A stretch of 40,937 bases of DNA from Clostridia bacterium (GTDB lineage Bacteria; Bacillota; Clostridia; Oscillospirales; Acutalibacteraceae), in the NCBI GenBank assembly GCA_017472225.1, contig JAFUQS010000093.1:1-40937 (forward strand), written 5' to 3'. Shown here one piece after another: positions 7,507 through 17,418 of the stretch (its first letter is position 1; each line of letters starts with the position of its first letter). A model generated the notes under the pieces. That model searched no databases, had not been told where the DNA came from, and saw only the letters and a program-made list of their open reading frames with translations. A program made the translations under genes and the position numbers.

Positions 7507-8610
7507 TTAAACGGTAATATCCTTGCCGATATAAATCGGATAGGTTTCTGCTCCGCTGAGCTCCTTGTTCGGCTTGATGACAACATTCTTGTCAAGAATT
7601 GCGCAGTTGACCTTTGCATTTGCACTGATGTAGCTGTCCTGCATAACAATTGCATTTCTCACAACAGCACCCTCAGCAACATAAACGCCTCTGAAAAGAA
7701 TAGAGTTTTCAACTGTGCCCTTGATTGTACAGCCGTCAGCAATAAGTGAATTTGTTGCCTTTGAGCAAATGCCGTAAATTGCGGGCATATCGTCACGGAC
7801 CTTTGTGTAAACGGGATTTTCTGCATTGAACAGCTCTCTGTATTCGCCGGAGAGAAGCTCCATGCTGATATCGTAATAGCTCTGAAGTGAGTCAATTACC
7901 TTTGCGTATTCATCAATCTTGTGACCTCTGATGTTAAGAGCGTTAACATTTGCCGCAATGATGTCAAACTCAAAGTTTTTAAGTCCCATAACAACGGCTG
8001 AACGAAGGAGTCTTTCAAGAAGAACTCTGCTCATAACAATGATATTCAGTGAATAATCACAGGCCTTGTCACCTGCTTCACCGATTTTAACAGAGGTGAT
8101 TCTGCTGTCTTCAGTCATTTCAAGGCTCATAACATGGCTGAGCTTCGGTGCAATACCTCTTTTATAAGCAATTGTGATGTCTGCACCGGATTTGATGTGA
8201 CCGTCGATAATTTCTGTGTAATCAAGGTTGCAGACAACATTGCAGTCTGCCATGAGAACATATTCGTTGGTTGACTTTGAAATATAGGGAAGCATTGCTT
8301 CAAGAGCATTCAGACGGTTTTCATACTTCTCACCGCTGAAGGGGGGAAGGAAGGTTATGCCGTCTCTTTTTCTTGAAAGGTCCCAGGGCTTGCCTGAGCC
8401 GAGGTGGTCCATAAGGGACTGATAGTTAGCCTTTGTGGAAACACCTACCTTACCGATGCCGCTGTTTACCATGCTTGAAAGCACAAAGTCAATGAGTCTG
8501 TATCTTCCTGCAAAGGGAACTGAGCCCATGGTACGGACACTTGTGAGCTCACCAAGAAGTGAATCATAAGCGTTTGAATAAATTATACCGAGTACATTTG
8601 AAGCAGCCAT
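7507..8610 (-). CDS. glgD: GlgD, non-catalytic-type ADP-glucose pyrophosphorylase subunit
   Basis: This 367-residue nucleotidyltransferase-like protein has a C-terminal left-handed beta-helix. In place of the catalytic GGxGxRL loop, conserved in GlgC next door, it has YSNAYDSLLGELT, as expected of Firmicutes GlgD, which acts as a partner of GlgC. VPFAGRYRLIDFVLSSMVNSGI and PWDLSRKRDGI align with GlgC segments. Its ATG overlaps the glgC stop by one base (TAATG), giving translational coupling and suggesting 1:1 production. The assignment rests on motifs plus context. Confidence 0.93.
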   Translation of the reverse strand: MAASNVLGIIYSNAYDSLLGELTSVRTMGSVPFAGRYRLIDFVLSSMVNSGIGKVGVSTKANYQSLMDHLGSGKPWDLSRKRDGITFLPPFSGEKYENRLNALEAMLPYISKSTNEYVLMADCNVVCNLDYTEIIDGHIKSGADITIAYKRGIAPKLSHVMSLEMTEDSRITSVKIGEAGDKACDYSLNIIVMSRVLLERLLRSAVVMGLKNFEFDIIAANVNALNIRGHKIDEYAKVIDSLQSYYDISMELLSGEYRELFNAENPVYTKVRDDMPAIYGICSKATNSLIADGCTIKGTVENSILFRGVYVAEGAVVRNAIVMQDSYISANAKVNCAILDKNVVIKPNKELSGAETYPIYIGKDITV

Positions 8611-9824
8611 TATTTAACCCCCTTTACGTCTGTATCAATCATTTCTTTTGCCTTAACTGCGGCACCCTTGCCGATTGTTACCTTTTCGCCGATAACGGTA
8701 ACACCCCAATTTTCAAGGTTATCAATCTTTTCGGGGCTTTCGCCGACATGAGCATCTTCTTCAATCACTGCATTTTCTGCAACGATTGCGTATTCAACAA
8801 CTGCGCCCTTTTTGATTGTTGTTCCGGGCATCACAATTGAATATTTTACGGTTGCGCCCTCCTCAACGGTAACATTTGAGAAAAGGATTGAATAATCAAG
8901 CTCACCTGCAATGTAGCAGCCCTCACCCACCATTGAATTTTCAACCTTTGCATTCTTTGCAACAAAATGCGGGGGAGCGATGGGATTTCTTGAATAGATT
9001 CTCCAGCTGTCGTCGGAAAGGTCAAGGTCAACCTTCGGATTGAGAAGGTCAAGGTTTGCTTCCCAGAGGCTGTCGATTGTGCCTACATCCTTCCAATAGC
9101 CGTCAAATCTGAAGGCAAACATTCTCTCGCCTGCTTCGTGCATTGCGGGAATAACATCATGACCGAAGTCGTTGCCTGAATCGGGGTTTGCTTCATCGTC
9201 AATAAGATACTGACGAAGCTTGCTCCATGTGAAGATATAAACACCCATTGAAGCCTTGTTGCTCTTGGGGTTCTTCGGCTTTTCTTCAAATTCACTGATT
9301 GAGCCGTCATCATTGACAAACATCAGACCGAAGCGGGATGCCTCCTCCCAGGGTACTTCAAGCATTGCGATTGTGCAGGCTGCGTCCTTTTCCTTGTGAT
9401 ACTGAAGCATCTTGTTATAATCCATCTTATAGATATGGTCACCGGAAAGAACGGCAACATATTCCGGATTATAACGGTCGATGAAGTTGATGTTCTGATA
9501 AATGGCATTTGCTGTGCCCTTATACCATTCTGTGCCCTTGATTTGCTGATAGGGTGAAAGAATGTGTACACCGCCGTAGGAACGGTCCAGATCCCAGGGC
9601 TGACCGTTACCGATGTAATCGTTCAGCTCAAGGGGCTGATATTGGGTGAGAACACCCACGGTTTCGATTCCCGAGTTAATACAGTTTGAAAGCGGGAAAT
9701 CGATAATACGATATTTACCGCCATAGGGAACGGCAGGCTTTGCAATATTCTTTGTGAGAATTCCGAGTCTGCTGCCCTGGCCGCCTGCAAGAAGCATTGC
9801 AAGACATTCTGTTTTTTTGACCAT
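8610..9824 (-). CDS. glgC: Glucose-1-phosphate adenylyltransferase
   Basis: This 404-residue enzyme makes ADP-glucose from glucose-1-phosphate and ATP, the committed step of glycogen synthesis. [13 protein letters not shown] (about 9-21) is the pyrophosphorylase nucleotide loop, [20 protein letters not shown] follows, and [10 protein letters not shown] and the beta-helix (hexapeptide-like repeats from about 300) complete the fold. It starts with AGGAGGAAATATCTT before ATG, lies 32 bases after glgB and overlaps glgD. Confidence 0.96.
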   Translation of the reverse strand: MVKKTECLAMLLAGGQGSRLGILTKNIAKPAVPYGGKYRIIDFPLSNCINSGIETVGVLTQYQPLELNDYIGNGQPWDLDRSYGGVHILSPYQQIKGTEWYKGTANAIYQNINFIDRYNPEYVAVLSGDHIYKMDYNKMLQYHKEKDAACTIAMLEVPWEEASRFGLMFVNDDGSISEFEEKPKNPKSNKASMGVYIFTWSKLRQYLIDDEANPDSGNDFGHDVIPAMHEAGERMFAFRFDGYWKDVGTIDSLWEANLDLLNPKVDLDLSDDSWRIYSRNPIAPPHFVAKNAKVENSMVGEGCYIAGELDYSILFSNVTVEEGATVKYSIVMPGTTIKKGAVVEYAIVAENAVIEEDAHVGESPEKIDNLENWGVTVIGEKVTIGKGAAVKAKEMIDTDVKGVK

Positions 9825-9856
9825 AAGATATTTCCTCCTGTTTATTTTAATGTAAA

Positions 9857-11776
9857 TTATTTAGCTTTTTTAACCGCAGCTCTTTTCGGCTTGTAGCGGA
9901 GCATAATCACCGAAAGACCGGGAAGGTCAACGGTAATGCTGTTGTTGAAGCCGTGAAGACCGATTTTCTTTGAGGTCGCTCTTGTTTTTGTGCCCTTGCC
10001 TTCGCCGCCGAATTCAACACTGTCCGAATTGAGAATTACCTCATAGGTGCCTTCTCTTTCAACACCGAAGGAATATTTTTCTCTCATAACCGGGGTGAAG
10101 TTGCACACCGTAACAATTTCCTCGCCCTTTTTATCCTTTCGTGAAAATGCAATTACGCTGTTGTTCTTATCATCGCTGACAAGCCAATGGAAGCCCTCCC
10201 AGCTATAATCGATTTCCCACAGGGCAGGGTATTTAAGATAAATATGATTAAGCTTTTTTGTGTATTCCTTCAATTGGCGATGCTTTTCATAATCAAGAAG
10301 CAGCCAATCAAGTCCCGTGTCATACTTCCATTCAATGAACTGACCGAATTCCTGACCCATGAAGGTCAGCTTCTTTCCCGGGTGAGCCATCATATAGCCC
10401 ATAAAGGAACGGATTCCCTTGAATTTTTCATCGTATTCACCGGGCATTTTGCCTATAAGAGAGCATTTGCCGTGAACAACCTCGTCATGAGATATGGGAA
10501 GAACAAAATTTTCCGAAAACGCATAGAAGAATGAGAAGGTCAGAAGATTGTGGTTATACTTTCTTGAAAGACCGTCCATTGAGAAGTATTTGAGTGCATC
10601 GTTCATCCAGCCCATGTTCCACTTGAAGTTGAAGCCGAGTCCGCCGATATCGGTGGGCTTTGTAACAAGAGGCCATGCCGTGCTTTCCTCGGCAATCATC
10701 ATCGGGTTTTTGAATTCACGGAAAATTCCGGAATTGAGCTTTTTCAGGAATTCAACAGCCTCAAGATTTTCGTTTCCGCCATATTTGTTGGCAATCCATT
10801 CGCCGTCTTTTCTGCCGTAATCAAGATAAAGCATTGAAGCCACGGCATCAACACGAAGACCGTCAATGTGGTATTTATCCATCCAGAAGGCTGCCGAGGA
10901 GGTAAGGAAGGAAACAACCTCATTTCTGCCGAAGTCGAAAATCATTGTACCCCAATCCTTGTGCTCACCTTTTCTCGGGTCCTTGTATTCATAGCAGGCA
11001 TCTCCGTCAAACATACGAAGTCCGTGCTCATCCCTCGGGAAGTGAGCAGGCACCCAGTCCAGAATTACGGAAATACCGTTCTGGTGGCATTTGTCAACAA
11101 GATACATCAGGTCATGAGGTGTACCGTAGCGTGAGGAAGCGGAATAGTAGCCCGTTACCTGATAGCCCCATGAGCCGTCAAAGGGATATTCGGAAAGAGG
11201 CATAAATTCAATGTGGGTATATCCCATGTCCTTCACATAAGGCACAAGAGTATCGGCAAGCTCACGATAGGTATAGAAGTTGCCGTCATCATGCTGCTTC
11301 CATGAGCCTGCATGAACCTCATAAACATTCATGGGGGACTCATAGACATTAAGCTTTTCCTTTGCCCTGAGCCATTTTTCATCCTTCCATTTATAGCCTG
11401 AAAGGTCATAGAACTTTGAAGCGTTGGCAGGTCTTGTTTCCGAATGGAAGGCGTAGGGGTCGCTTTTGGCAACCTTTTTTCCGTCACAGCCGGTAACAAG
11501 GAATTTATAGGCATCATACTGCCTGACTGAGCTTATGTAACATTCCCACATACCTGCATCGTTGATTTTTTCCATTGGTGCAGCATTTTCATCCCAGCCG
11601 TTGAAGTCACCGATAACACTGACCTGCTGCGCATGGGGAGCCCAGACACGGAAGGAGTATAAATCCTTTTCGCCCTCCACCTTATGAGCACCCATATATT
11701 CATATGCCTTCATGTTGTTGCCCTGATGAAAGAGATAAAGGGCAACCTCGTCTCCACGTATTTTCTTTTCTGCCAT
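9857..11776 (-). CDS. glgB: 1,4-alpha-glucan branching enzyme (GH13)
   Basis: This 639-residue enzyme introduces alpha-1,6 branches into glycogen. The N-terminal CBM48 domain shows [22 protein letters not shown]. The GH13 barrel has [12 protein letters not shown] (nucleophile Asp), [10 protein letters not shown] (acid/base Glu) and [11 protein letters not shown] beta-sandwich closes the C-terminus, ending in a basic AAVKKAK tail. It is the first gene of glgBCDA, with a good promoter and a leader of about 140 bases. The length is normal for the family. Confidence 0.96.
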   Translation of the reverse strand: MAEKKIRGDEVALYLFHQGNNMKAYEYMGAHKVEGEKDLYSFRVWAPHAQQVSVIGDFNGWDENAAPMEKINDAGMWECYISSVRQYDAYKFLVTGCDGKKVAKSDPYAFHSETRPANASKFYDLSGYKWKDEKWLRAKEKLNVYESPMNVYEVHAGSWKQHDDGNFYTYRELADTLVPYVKDMGYTHIEFMPLSEYPFDGSWGYQVTGYYSASSRYGTPHDLMYLVDKCHQNGISVILDWVPAHFPRDEHGLRMFDGDACYEYKDPRKGEHKDWGTMIFDFGRNEVVSFLTSSAAFWMDKYHIDGLRVDAVASMLYLDYGRKDGEWIANKYGGNENLEAVEFLKKLNSGIFREFKNPMMIAEESTAWPLVTKPTDIGGLGFNFKWNMGWMNDALKYFSMDGLSRKYNHNLLTFSFFYAFSENFVLPISHDEVVHGKCSLIGKMPGEYDEKFKGIRSFMGYMMAHPGKKLTFMGQEFGQFIEWKYDTGLDWLLLDYEKHRQLKEYTKKLNHIYLKYPALWEIDYSWEGFHWLVSDDKNNSVIAFSRKDKKGEEIVTVCNFTPVMREKYSFGVEREGTYEVILNSDSVEFGGEGKGTKTRATSKKIGLHGFNNSITVDLPGLSVIMLRYKPKRAAVKKAK

Positions 11777-11795
11777 TTATACACCCTCTTTATTT

Positions 11796-11809
11796 ATCGG
11801 CAAGCCGAT
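11796..11809. promoter_or_regulatory. Palindrome in glgB leader
   Basis: ATCGGC-AA-GCCGAT is a perfect 14-base inverted repeat about 20 bases upstream of the glgB start. It could be an operator or a hairpin affecting translation. No regulator is identified. Confidence 0.35.
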
Positions 11810-11921
11810 GTGTGAAAATTGAGCTTTATTGAGTGAGAAAGCACCCACAAAATGTGTTTGCTCCGGAAAAAATAAAGCAAAAAACACATACTGAGGCAAA
11901 TTATATTTTCACTCATATAAC

Positions 11922-11950
11922 ATAATAGCACCATAAAAGTAAAATTTCAA
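11922..11950 (-). promoter_or_regulatory. Sigma-A promoter of the glycogen operon
   Basis: On the minus strand TTGAAA (11945-11950), a 17-base spacer and TATTAT (11922-11927). The rest of the spacer up to the ABC gene (11951-12160) is A+T-rich and shows no gene to me. Confidence 0.7.
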
Positions 11951-12160
11951 TAGTTTTTGTTATTCTGTTACAAGTTGATAAAAAAATATCAAAACACTTT
12001 GTGCATTTTGTTATAAAATTTTCCTGTTTTGGATGTTTTTGGCAGTGTTTCAACAGAAAAACGGCAGGAAAATTATTTTATCACAAAGCAGATGTCGTTT
12101 TTCAATGAAAAAGGGAAAAGCCTCATAATATTCTTTCCTGCACCTTACGGCTATAAAAAT

Positions 12161-12194
12161 GTGCCTTCAGGCTGTATAAAGAACCTGAAGACAC
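12161..12194 (-). terminator. Terminator after ABC transporter operon
   Basis: GTGCCTTCAGG (12161-12171) pairs with CCTGAAGACAC (12184-12194), 11 bp with one wobble. On the minus strand it is followed by ATTTTTATA. Confidence 0.75.
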
Positions 12195-12201
12195 CCGTTT
12201 G

Positions 12202-12945
12202 TTATTTACTGTTTACCATTTCGGTATACATATCGCAGATTTCATTGACCTCACCGTTGGCAACAATCTGACCCTTTGTGAGAATAATTGCTTTGTTGCA
12301 GATTTTTCTCACTCTGTCTGTGCTGTGAGATACAAACAGAACAGTCACACCGTCTTCCATCATGTCAAGTATTCTCTGCTCACTTTTATCTTTGAAGGCA
12401 GCGTCACCGACAGAAAGAACCTCATCAAGAATAAGAACATCAGGCTTCACTGCCGTTGCAATGGCAAAGCCGAGTCGGCTTTTCATACCCGAGGAATAGC
12501 TTTTCAGGGGAGCATCAATGAATTCGCCAAGCTCTGCAAAATCAACAATTTCATCATACTTTTCTTCAATGAACTTTCTTGAAAAGCCCATGGTTGCGCC
12601 ATAAAGATAAATGTTTTCCTTGCCGGAATAATTCATGTCAAAGCCTGCCCCGAGCTCAAGCATGGGAGCAATAACTCCGCTTACACGGACACTGCCCATT
12701 GTGGGCTTGAGCACCCCGGCAATGGTTTTAAGAAGTGTACTTTTACCTGCTCCGTTGAAGCCCATAATGCCTACTCTGTCGCCCTTTTCAACCTTGAAGG
12801 AGACATCCTTCAGCGCCCAGAATTCCGTGTAGCTGAGCTTTCTTGTCACAAGGCGGATGAAATATTCCTTGGCATTGTCAACCCTTTCCTTGTTCAAGTG
12901 GAAAAGCATACTCACATGATTTACTTCAATTGCATAATCTTTCAT
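12202..12945 (-). CDS. ABC-2 polysaccharide/teichoic-acid export ATPase (TagH/RfbB type)
   Basis: This 247-residue ATPase shows Walker A GFNGAGKST (about 77-85), the signature KSYSSGMKSRLGFA, Walker B VLILDEVLSVGD and the switch His in VSHSTDRV. The distinctive SYSSGM signature and FWALKDVSFKVEKGD N-terminus are typical of exporters of undecaprenyl-linked polysaccharide or wall teichoic acid. It lacks the C-terminal substrate-binding extension of Wzt-type ATPases. It lies 16 bases after the permease. No glycosyltransferase gene is nearby, so the exported glycan is unknown. Confidence 0.88.
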   Translation of the reverse strand: MKDYAIEVNHVSMLFHLNKERVDNAKEYFIRLVTRKLSYTEFWALKDVSFKVEKGDRVGIMGFNGAGKSTLLKTIAGVLKPTMGSVRVSGVIAPMLELGAGFDMNYSGKENIYLYGATMGFSRKFIEEKYDEIVDFAELGEFIDAPLKSYSSGMKSRLGFAIATAVKPDVLILDEVLSVGDAAFKDKSEQRILDMMEDGVTVLFVSHSTDRVRKICNKAIILTKGQIVANGEVNEICDMYTEMVNSK

Positions 12946-12961
12946 GAAACACTCTCCTCAC

Positions 12962-13810
12962 TTAAATATGAAGGATAAACTTATCCTGATTTTTATAGAA
13001 CACAACAAAGCCTATAATAAATGTGACAACTGCAGCCGCCACAGTATAATAAAGCTGATGAAGGCTGAAAAATGCTGTGAATTCATTGCCGTGAAGCACC
13101 GCCGCACGGAACATTTCAATTATACCGTAAAGGGGATTGAGCTTGAGCGCACGAAGCTGCCATGAGCCTTGCGGAATACCCAGACGGTCAATGCTGTAAA
13201 CGATGGGAACCATATAGAAAAGAAGGAGAGTTATAACATCGTAAAAATTTTCAACATCCTTGAAAAATACATTCAATGTTGCAAGGAACATTCCCACACC
13301 CATGCAGAAAATGAAAAGTATCACCACGGGAACGATTGCCCAGACGATATTGAAGGTGATTGTCACCGGGTCCTTGCCGATAATATTGAAAAAGGCAATT
13401 ACAACTGCAAGAACAGAAAGGGAAATCAGAAATGTGACAAAGGTTGAAAGCACCTGTGACAAGGGATAAATGTACTTCGGCACATAAACCTTTTTGATTA
13501 TTGATGCATTTGAACGGATTGACCGCATTGCTCTTTTGGTGCTTTGGGTGAAGAAATCATAAAGAAGTCTGCCCGAAAGAAGATATACGGGATAGTTGAC
13601 AATTACGCCGTCTGACCCCTTGCCGAAAACAAAGCTGAAAACCATTGAAAGAACAATCATTGTCAGAAGGGGCTGCAAAAAGGTCCAGAACATACCCAAC
13701 ACAGAATTTCTGTATTGAAGCTTTATATTTTTGACTACCAATTCCTTTAAAAGGTAGCGGTATTTCAGAAAATTGTCTTTATGCTTTGTTAAAGCTTTTT
13801 TTGCTGACAA
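12962..13810 (-). CDS. ABC-2 type polysaccharide export permease (TagG/RfbA type)
   Basis: This 282-residue permease has about six membrane segments. YRNSVLGMFWTFLQPLLTMIVLSMVF near the N-terminus is the hallmark of the TagG/KpsM/RfbA-type family. The start is TTG at 13808-13810: AAAGGAGGT lies 6 bases upstream and no ATG is near, so the rare start is well supported. With the following ATPase it forms a complete two-gene exporter for an undecaprenyl-linked glycan (family inference). Confidence 0.88.
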   Translation of the reverse strand: MSAKKALTKHKDNFLKYRYLLKELVVKNIKLQYRNSVLGMFWTFLQPLLTMIVLSMVFSFVFGKGSDGVIVNYPVYLLSGRLLYDFFTQSTKRAMRSIRSNASIIKKVYVPKYIYPLSQVLSTFVTFLISLSVLAVVIAFFNIIGKDPVTITFNIVWAIVPVVILFIFCMGVGMFLATLNVFFKDVENFYDVITLLLFYMVPIVYSIDRLGIPQGSWQLRALKLNPLYGIIEMFRAAVLHGNEFTAFFSLHQLYYTVAAAVVTFIIGFVVFYKNQDKFILHI

Positions 13811-13878
13811 TATAATACCTCCTTTAATCGTATAATTACAGTAATTATAGCACAGCTAATCTTTTTTTACAATAGTTT

Positions 13879-13956
13879 TTACTGTTCCGCCTTAAGACCC
13901 GCAAGCTTTTCATTATTTTTATTTTCGGTTAAAGCAACGCCTGAAGAAGGTTTCAT
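13879..13956 (-). CDS. Possible 25-residue small protein
   Basis: An ATG at 13954-13956 is preceded by AGGAGAAATAT, a strong ribosome site at good spacing, and followed by 24 sense codons (MKPSSGVALTENKNNEKLAG and five more) to a TAA. A TATAAT-like -10 lies about 80 bases upstream. The peptide is polar, has no membrane segment, and sits between the serS terminator and the exporter genes. I do not recognise it. It could be a leader peptide or a free small protein; chance is also possible. Confidence 0.35.
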   Translation of the reverse strand: MKPSSGVALTENKNNEKLAGLKAEQ

Positions 13957-14075
13957 ATATTTCTCCTTTGTTTTTCAGTGCAACAATCCCGAAAGGTCAG
14001 CATAAAGGGCAGCTTCCCTATGATTATATACGGATTTTTATTGATGTAACGGGCAAATATCAGTAAAACGAAAAC

Positions 14076-14119
14076 AAAAAGCATCTAACCGTATAAGCCA
14101 TAAAAAGTTAGATGCTTTT
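14076..14119 (-). terminator. serS terminator
   Basis: AAAAGCATCTAAC (14077-14089) pairs with GTTAGATGCTTTT (14107-14119), a perfect 13-bp stem. On the minus strand it is followed by TTTTTGTTTT. It separates serS from the exporter region. Confidence 0.85.
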
Positions 14120-14155
14120 ATATTTAAGCTTTCTGCGCAGAAGCAAGGGTGAGAA

Positions 14156-15424
14156 TTATTTAATCACATCAACGCCCATATAAGCTCTGAGTGCTTCAGG
14201 TACGGTTACTGTGCCGTCTGCATTCTGATAGTTTTCGAGAATGGCAGCCGTTGTTCTGCCTATGGCAACACCTGAGCCGTTAAGAGTGTGAACAAGCTGT
14301 GCCTTTTCCTTCGGTCCGTTCTTATAGCGGATTGAAGCACGTCTTGCCTGGAAGTCCTCAAAGTTTGAGCAGGAGCTGATTTCAACATATCTGCCGTAAG
14401 AGGGCATCCATACCTCGATATCATAGGTTTTAGCACTTGAGAAACCGATATCACCTGACGAAAGAGCAACAACACGGTAGGGGAGACCGAGAAGCTGAAG
14501 AACTCTTTCTGCATCATTTGTGAGCTTTTCGAGTTCAGCATAGCTTTCCTCAGGCTTTGTGAACTTAACAAGCTCAACCTTGTTGAACTGATGCTGACGG
14601 ATAAGACCTCTTGTGTCTCTGCCGGCTGAGCCTGCCTCTGCTCTGAAGCAAGCCGAGTAAGCGCAGAAGCTCATGGGAAGCTTTGAGCCGTCGATAATAT
14701 CGTCACGGTACATATTTGTTACGGGTACCTCTGCTGTGGGAATGAGGAAATAGTCATTTGTGAGCTTGAAGGCATCCTCCTCAAACTTGGGAAGCTGACC
14801 TGTACCTGTCATTGAAGCACGGTTAACCATGAAGGGAGGGAACACCTCAGTATAGCCATGTTCTGTGTGAGTGTTGAGGAAGAAGTTGATGATAGCTCTT
14901 TCAAGTCTTGCGCCAAGACCTCTGTAGAAATGGAAGCGTGCGCCTGTTACCTTTGCGGCAGTCTCCGGGTCAAGAATACCGAGGTCAGCGCCGATATCCC
15001 AATGTGCCTTTGCTTCAAAATCAAAGCTTCTGGGCTCACCCCAACGACGGATTTCAACATTCTCGCTGTCATCCTTACCGATAGGTGTTGCTTCGGAGGG
15101 TACATTGGGGAATTCATACATCATTGTCTTCTGCTTTGCGGCAAGCTCACTCTTCTGAGCATCAAGAACCTTTACTTCTTCCTTGATAGCATTCATTCTT
15201 GTCATAATTTCACTGATGTCGCCACCCTCTTTTTTAATCTGAGGGATTTTTTTGCTTGCAGCATTCTGCTCAGCCTTGAGAGCATCAGCCTTCTGAGTGA
15301 GCTCTCTTGCTTTTTTGTCAATTTCAAGAATTTCATCAACAAGGGCATCCATATCCTTGTTTCTTGTTTTCATTGCATCCTTGACCTTTTGGGGATTTTC
15401 TCTGATAAGCTTGATATCTAACAT
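14156..15424 (-). CDS. serS: Seryl-tRNA synthetase
   Basis: This 422-residue class II synthetase charges tRNA-Ser. It has the N-terminal coiled-coil arm (about 30-100, Lys/Glu-rich heptads), the [14 protein letters not shown] block, motif 2 ([23 protein letters not shown]) and motif 3 ([15 protein letters not shown]). AAAGGAG stands at good spacing before the ATG. It is downstream of parB by 27 bases on the same strand and is followed by a strong terminator. Confidence 0.97.
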   Translation of the reverse strand: MLDIKLIRENPQKVKDAMKTRNKDMDALVDEILEIDKKARELTQKADALKAEQNAASKKIPQIKKEGGDISEIMTRMNAIKEEVKVLDAQKSELAAKQKTMMYEFPNVPSEATPIGKDDSENVEIRRWGEPRSFDFEAKAHWDIGADLGILDPETAAKVTGARFHFYRGLGARLERAIINFFLNTHTEHGYTEVFPPFMVNRASMTGTGQLPKFEEDAFKLTNDYFLIPTAEVPVTNMYRDDIIDGSKLPMSFCAYSACFRAEAGSAGRDTRGLIRQHQFNKVELVKFTKPEESYAELEKLTNDAERVLQLLGLPYRVVALSSGDIGFSSAKTYDIEVWMPSYGRYVEISSCSNFEDFQARRASIRYKNGPKEKAQLVHTLNGSGVAIGRTTAAILENYQNADGTVTVPEALRAYMGVDVIK

Positions 15425-15451
15425 TGTAATTAACTCCTTTTTTATTATTTA

Positions 15452-16318
15452 TTACCACTTTGCAAGAGCTTCAAGTATGCTCTGCAGGTCTGATTTGCTG
15501 AAAAATTCAATTTCGATTGTTCCCTTATTACCCTTTGTGACATGAATTTCTGCTTTTCTGCCCAATTCCTCACGGATTGCAAGCTCACATTCATCAAAAT
15601 AAGGGTCACGCTTTGTTTTCTTTTCCTTTTTATCCTTGTCGGCTTTGGGATTAAGAATACTTTTTACTATTTTTTCTGTGGCACGGACTGAAATTTCTTT
15701 TTTGATAATTTCATCTGCCAATTTAACAAGAGTTTTCTCGTCAGTTATGGGAAGAAGTGTTCTTGCATGGCCTGAGGAAAGCTTACCCTCCTTGACCATA
15801 TCCAATATTACACCGGGAAGCGAAAGGAGTCTGAGTGCATTTGCAACTGCAGGGCGGGATTTTCCCACACGCTCAGCAGCTTCAGCCTGAGTGAGGGAAT
15901 AAGTATCCATAAGAAGCTTAAAGCCTTCTGCTTCTTCAATGGGATTGAGATCCTCACGCTGCAGATTCTCGATAAGAGCAAACTCCATTGCCTGCTTATC
16001 TGTCATTTCCTTTATAAATACGGGAACCTCGGTAAGTCCCGCCATTCTTGATGCACGCCATCTTCTTTCACCGGCAATGAGCTGATATCCGCCGTCGGAA
16101 ATAGGTCTGACCAGCAGAGGCTGAATAACACCGTGCATTGCTATGCTGTCTGAAAGCTCTTTCAACGCAGCTTCATCAAATATTTTTCTCGGCTGGTCTC
16201 TGTTAGGCTCAATGTCATTGATATTCACCTTTACGGAGGAGCCTTTTTCCTCCGTTGAATTATCAATAAACAAAGCATCAAGGCCCTTTCCCAAGCCGCC
16301 TTTTTTGTTAACTGCCAT
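15452..16318 (-). CDS. parB: Chromosome partitioning protein ParB (Spo0J)
   Basis: This 288-residue protein is a CTP-dependent clamp that loads at parS and works with ParA in origin segregation. The N-terminal nuclease-like domain shows AGERRWRASRMAGL and ENLQREDLNPIEEAEG, the two CTP/parS-gate motifs. The central helix-turn-helix is YSLTQAEAAERVGKSRPAVANALRLL. The C-terminus provides dimerisation. It lies 5 bases from parA. Two perfect parS sites are within 4 kb. Confidence 0.95.
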   Translation of the reverse strand: MAVNKKGGLGKGLDALFIDNSTEEKGSSVKVNINDIEPNRDQPRKIFDEAALKELSDSIAMHGVIQPLLVRPISDGGYQLIAGERRWRASRMAGLTEVPVFIKEMTDKQAMEFALIENLQREDLNPIEEAEGFKLLMDTYSLTQAEAAERVGKSRPAVANALRLLSLPGVILDMVKEGKLSSGHARTLLPITDEKTLVKLADEIIKKEISVRATEKIVKSILNPKADKDKKEKKTKRDPYFDECELAIREELGRKAEIHVTKGNKGTIEIEFFSKSDLQSILEALAKW

Positions 16319-16323
16319 AATAT

Positions 16324-17103
16324 TTATCCTTTCGGTCGTTTATTATTCTTTTTAAGAAATTCTTTTGCAAATTCATCATAGGCAACACTGCCCTTTGAGT
16401 TTTTGTCGTAATAGTACACCGGTTGACCAAAGGACGGTGCCTCGGAAAGACGCACATTTCTCGGAATTACCGAAGCATATACCTTCTGAGGGAAAAATCT
16501 TTTAACCTCGGAAACAACCTGCTGTGTAAGATTAAGTCTGCCGTCATACATTGTGAGAAGCACACCCTCCAGATCCACAAGCGGGTTATACAACCTTTTG
16601 ACCTGTCTGATGGTATTCATAAGCTGTGAAAGACCTTCCAAGGCATAATATTCGCACTGAATCGGCACGATTACGCTGTCCACAGCGCAAAGGATATTGA
16701 CTGTCAGAAGTCCGAGAGACGGCGGACAATCAATAATAATAAAATCATATTTATCCTTCACGGGAGCAAGGGCATTGCGGATTCTTGATTCTCTGCCCTG
16801 CATATCCACCAATTCAAGCTCTGCACCGGCAAGATTCATGTCTGACGGTAATATATCAAGCCCTTTAAAGGCTGTTGTACGGATAACATTTTTTATATCT
16901 GTGCCGCCCACAATCACATCATATGACGATTGAGTAACCTCTCTTTTGTTGATACCCAAGCCGCTTGTGGCATTGCCCTGTGGGTCTGCATCAACCAAAA
17001 GCACTTTATAGCCGTAATGTCCGATTGCAGCAGCTAAATTAACCGCAGAGGTAGTTTTTCCGACTCCGCCCTTCTGGTTAACCATTGCAATAGCTTTACC
17101 CAT
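16324..17103 (-). CDS. parA: Chromosome partitioning ATPase ParA (Soj)
   Basis: This 259-residue deviant Walker ATPase starts MGKAIAMVNQKGGVGKTT (Walker A with the signature Lys at residue 11). It has VDADPQGNATSGLG and FIIIDCPPSLG as switch and Walker B segments. The start at 17103 is chosen because AAAGGA precedes it and the nucleotide loop normally begins within 10 residues; the frame is open 13 codons further up. It has its own promoter and forms a pair with parB. Confidence 0.95.
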   Translation of the reverse strand: MGKAIAMVNQKGGVGKTTSAVNLAAAIGHYGYKVLLVDADPQGNATSGLGINKREVTQSSYDVIVGGTDIKNVIRTTAFKGLDILPSDMNLAGAELELVDMQGRESRIRNALAPVKDKYDFIIIDCPPSLGLLTVNILCAVDSVIVPIQCEYYALEGLSQLMNTIRQVKRLYNPLVDLEGVLLTMYDGRLNLTQQVVSEVKRFFPQKVYASVIPRNVRLSEAPSFGQPVYYYDKNSKGSVAYDEFAKEFLKKNNKRPKG

Positions 17104-17144
17104 TGTTCTGTCCTTTCTGTGTTTAAACACGGGATATTTCATTC

Positions 17145-17173
17145 ATTATAGCACAACAGTTATTCTTTTTAAA
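17145..17173 (-). promoter_or_regulatory. parAB promoter
   Basis: On the minus strand, TTTAAA (17168-17173), a 17-base spacer and a perfect TATAAT (17145-17150), about 45 bases upstream of parA. Confidence 0.55.
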
Positions 17174-17247
17174 GACTTACGGAGAATTTTTTTGTAAATT
17201 TGTTTTCTCCCTTGTCAGCAGCCAACTGTCCCCTTCAGCTTTTCTGA

Positions 17248-17276
17248 CGGGACTCAGGGATATTCTCCCTGTCCCG
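17248..17276. other. Hairpin in noc-parA spacer
   Basis: CGGGA..CAGGGA (17248-17260) pairs with TCCCTG.TCCCG (17266-17276) with a 2-base bulge. It lies between parS and the parAB promoter. The role is unknown. Confidence 0.4.
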
Positions 17277-17284
17277 ATTACATA

Positions 17285-17300
17285 TGTTTCACGTGGAACA
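17285..17300. other. parS centromere site 1
   Basis: TGTTTCACGTGGAACA is an exact match to the Bacillus parS consensus, framed on both sides by CATATG halves. It is intergenic, between noc and parA, and is the loading site for ParB. Confidence 0.95.
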
Positions 17301-17363
17301 TATGTCTGACAAGCAGCTTTAAAATACATTTCCGACTTCTCACCAAGGACTGCTGAATGAAAA

Positions 17364-17389
17364 ACACCCCATTACGAAGAATGGGGTGT
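17364..17389 (-). terminator. noc terminator
   Basis: ACACCCCATT (17364-17373) pairs with AATGGGGTGT (17380-17389). On the minus strand the stem is followed by TTTTTC. It separates noc from parAB. Confidence 0.85.
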
Positions 17390-17418
17390 CTTTCGGGGTG
17401 TGAAAGAGAAAGATATGA

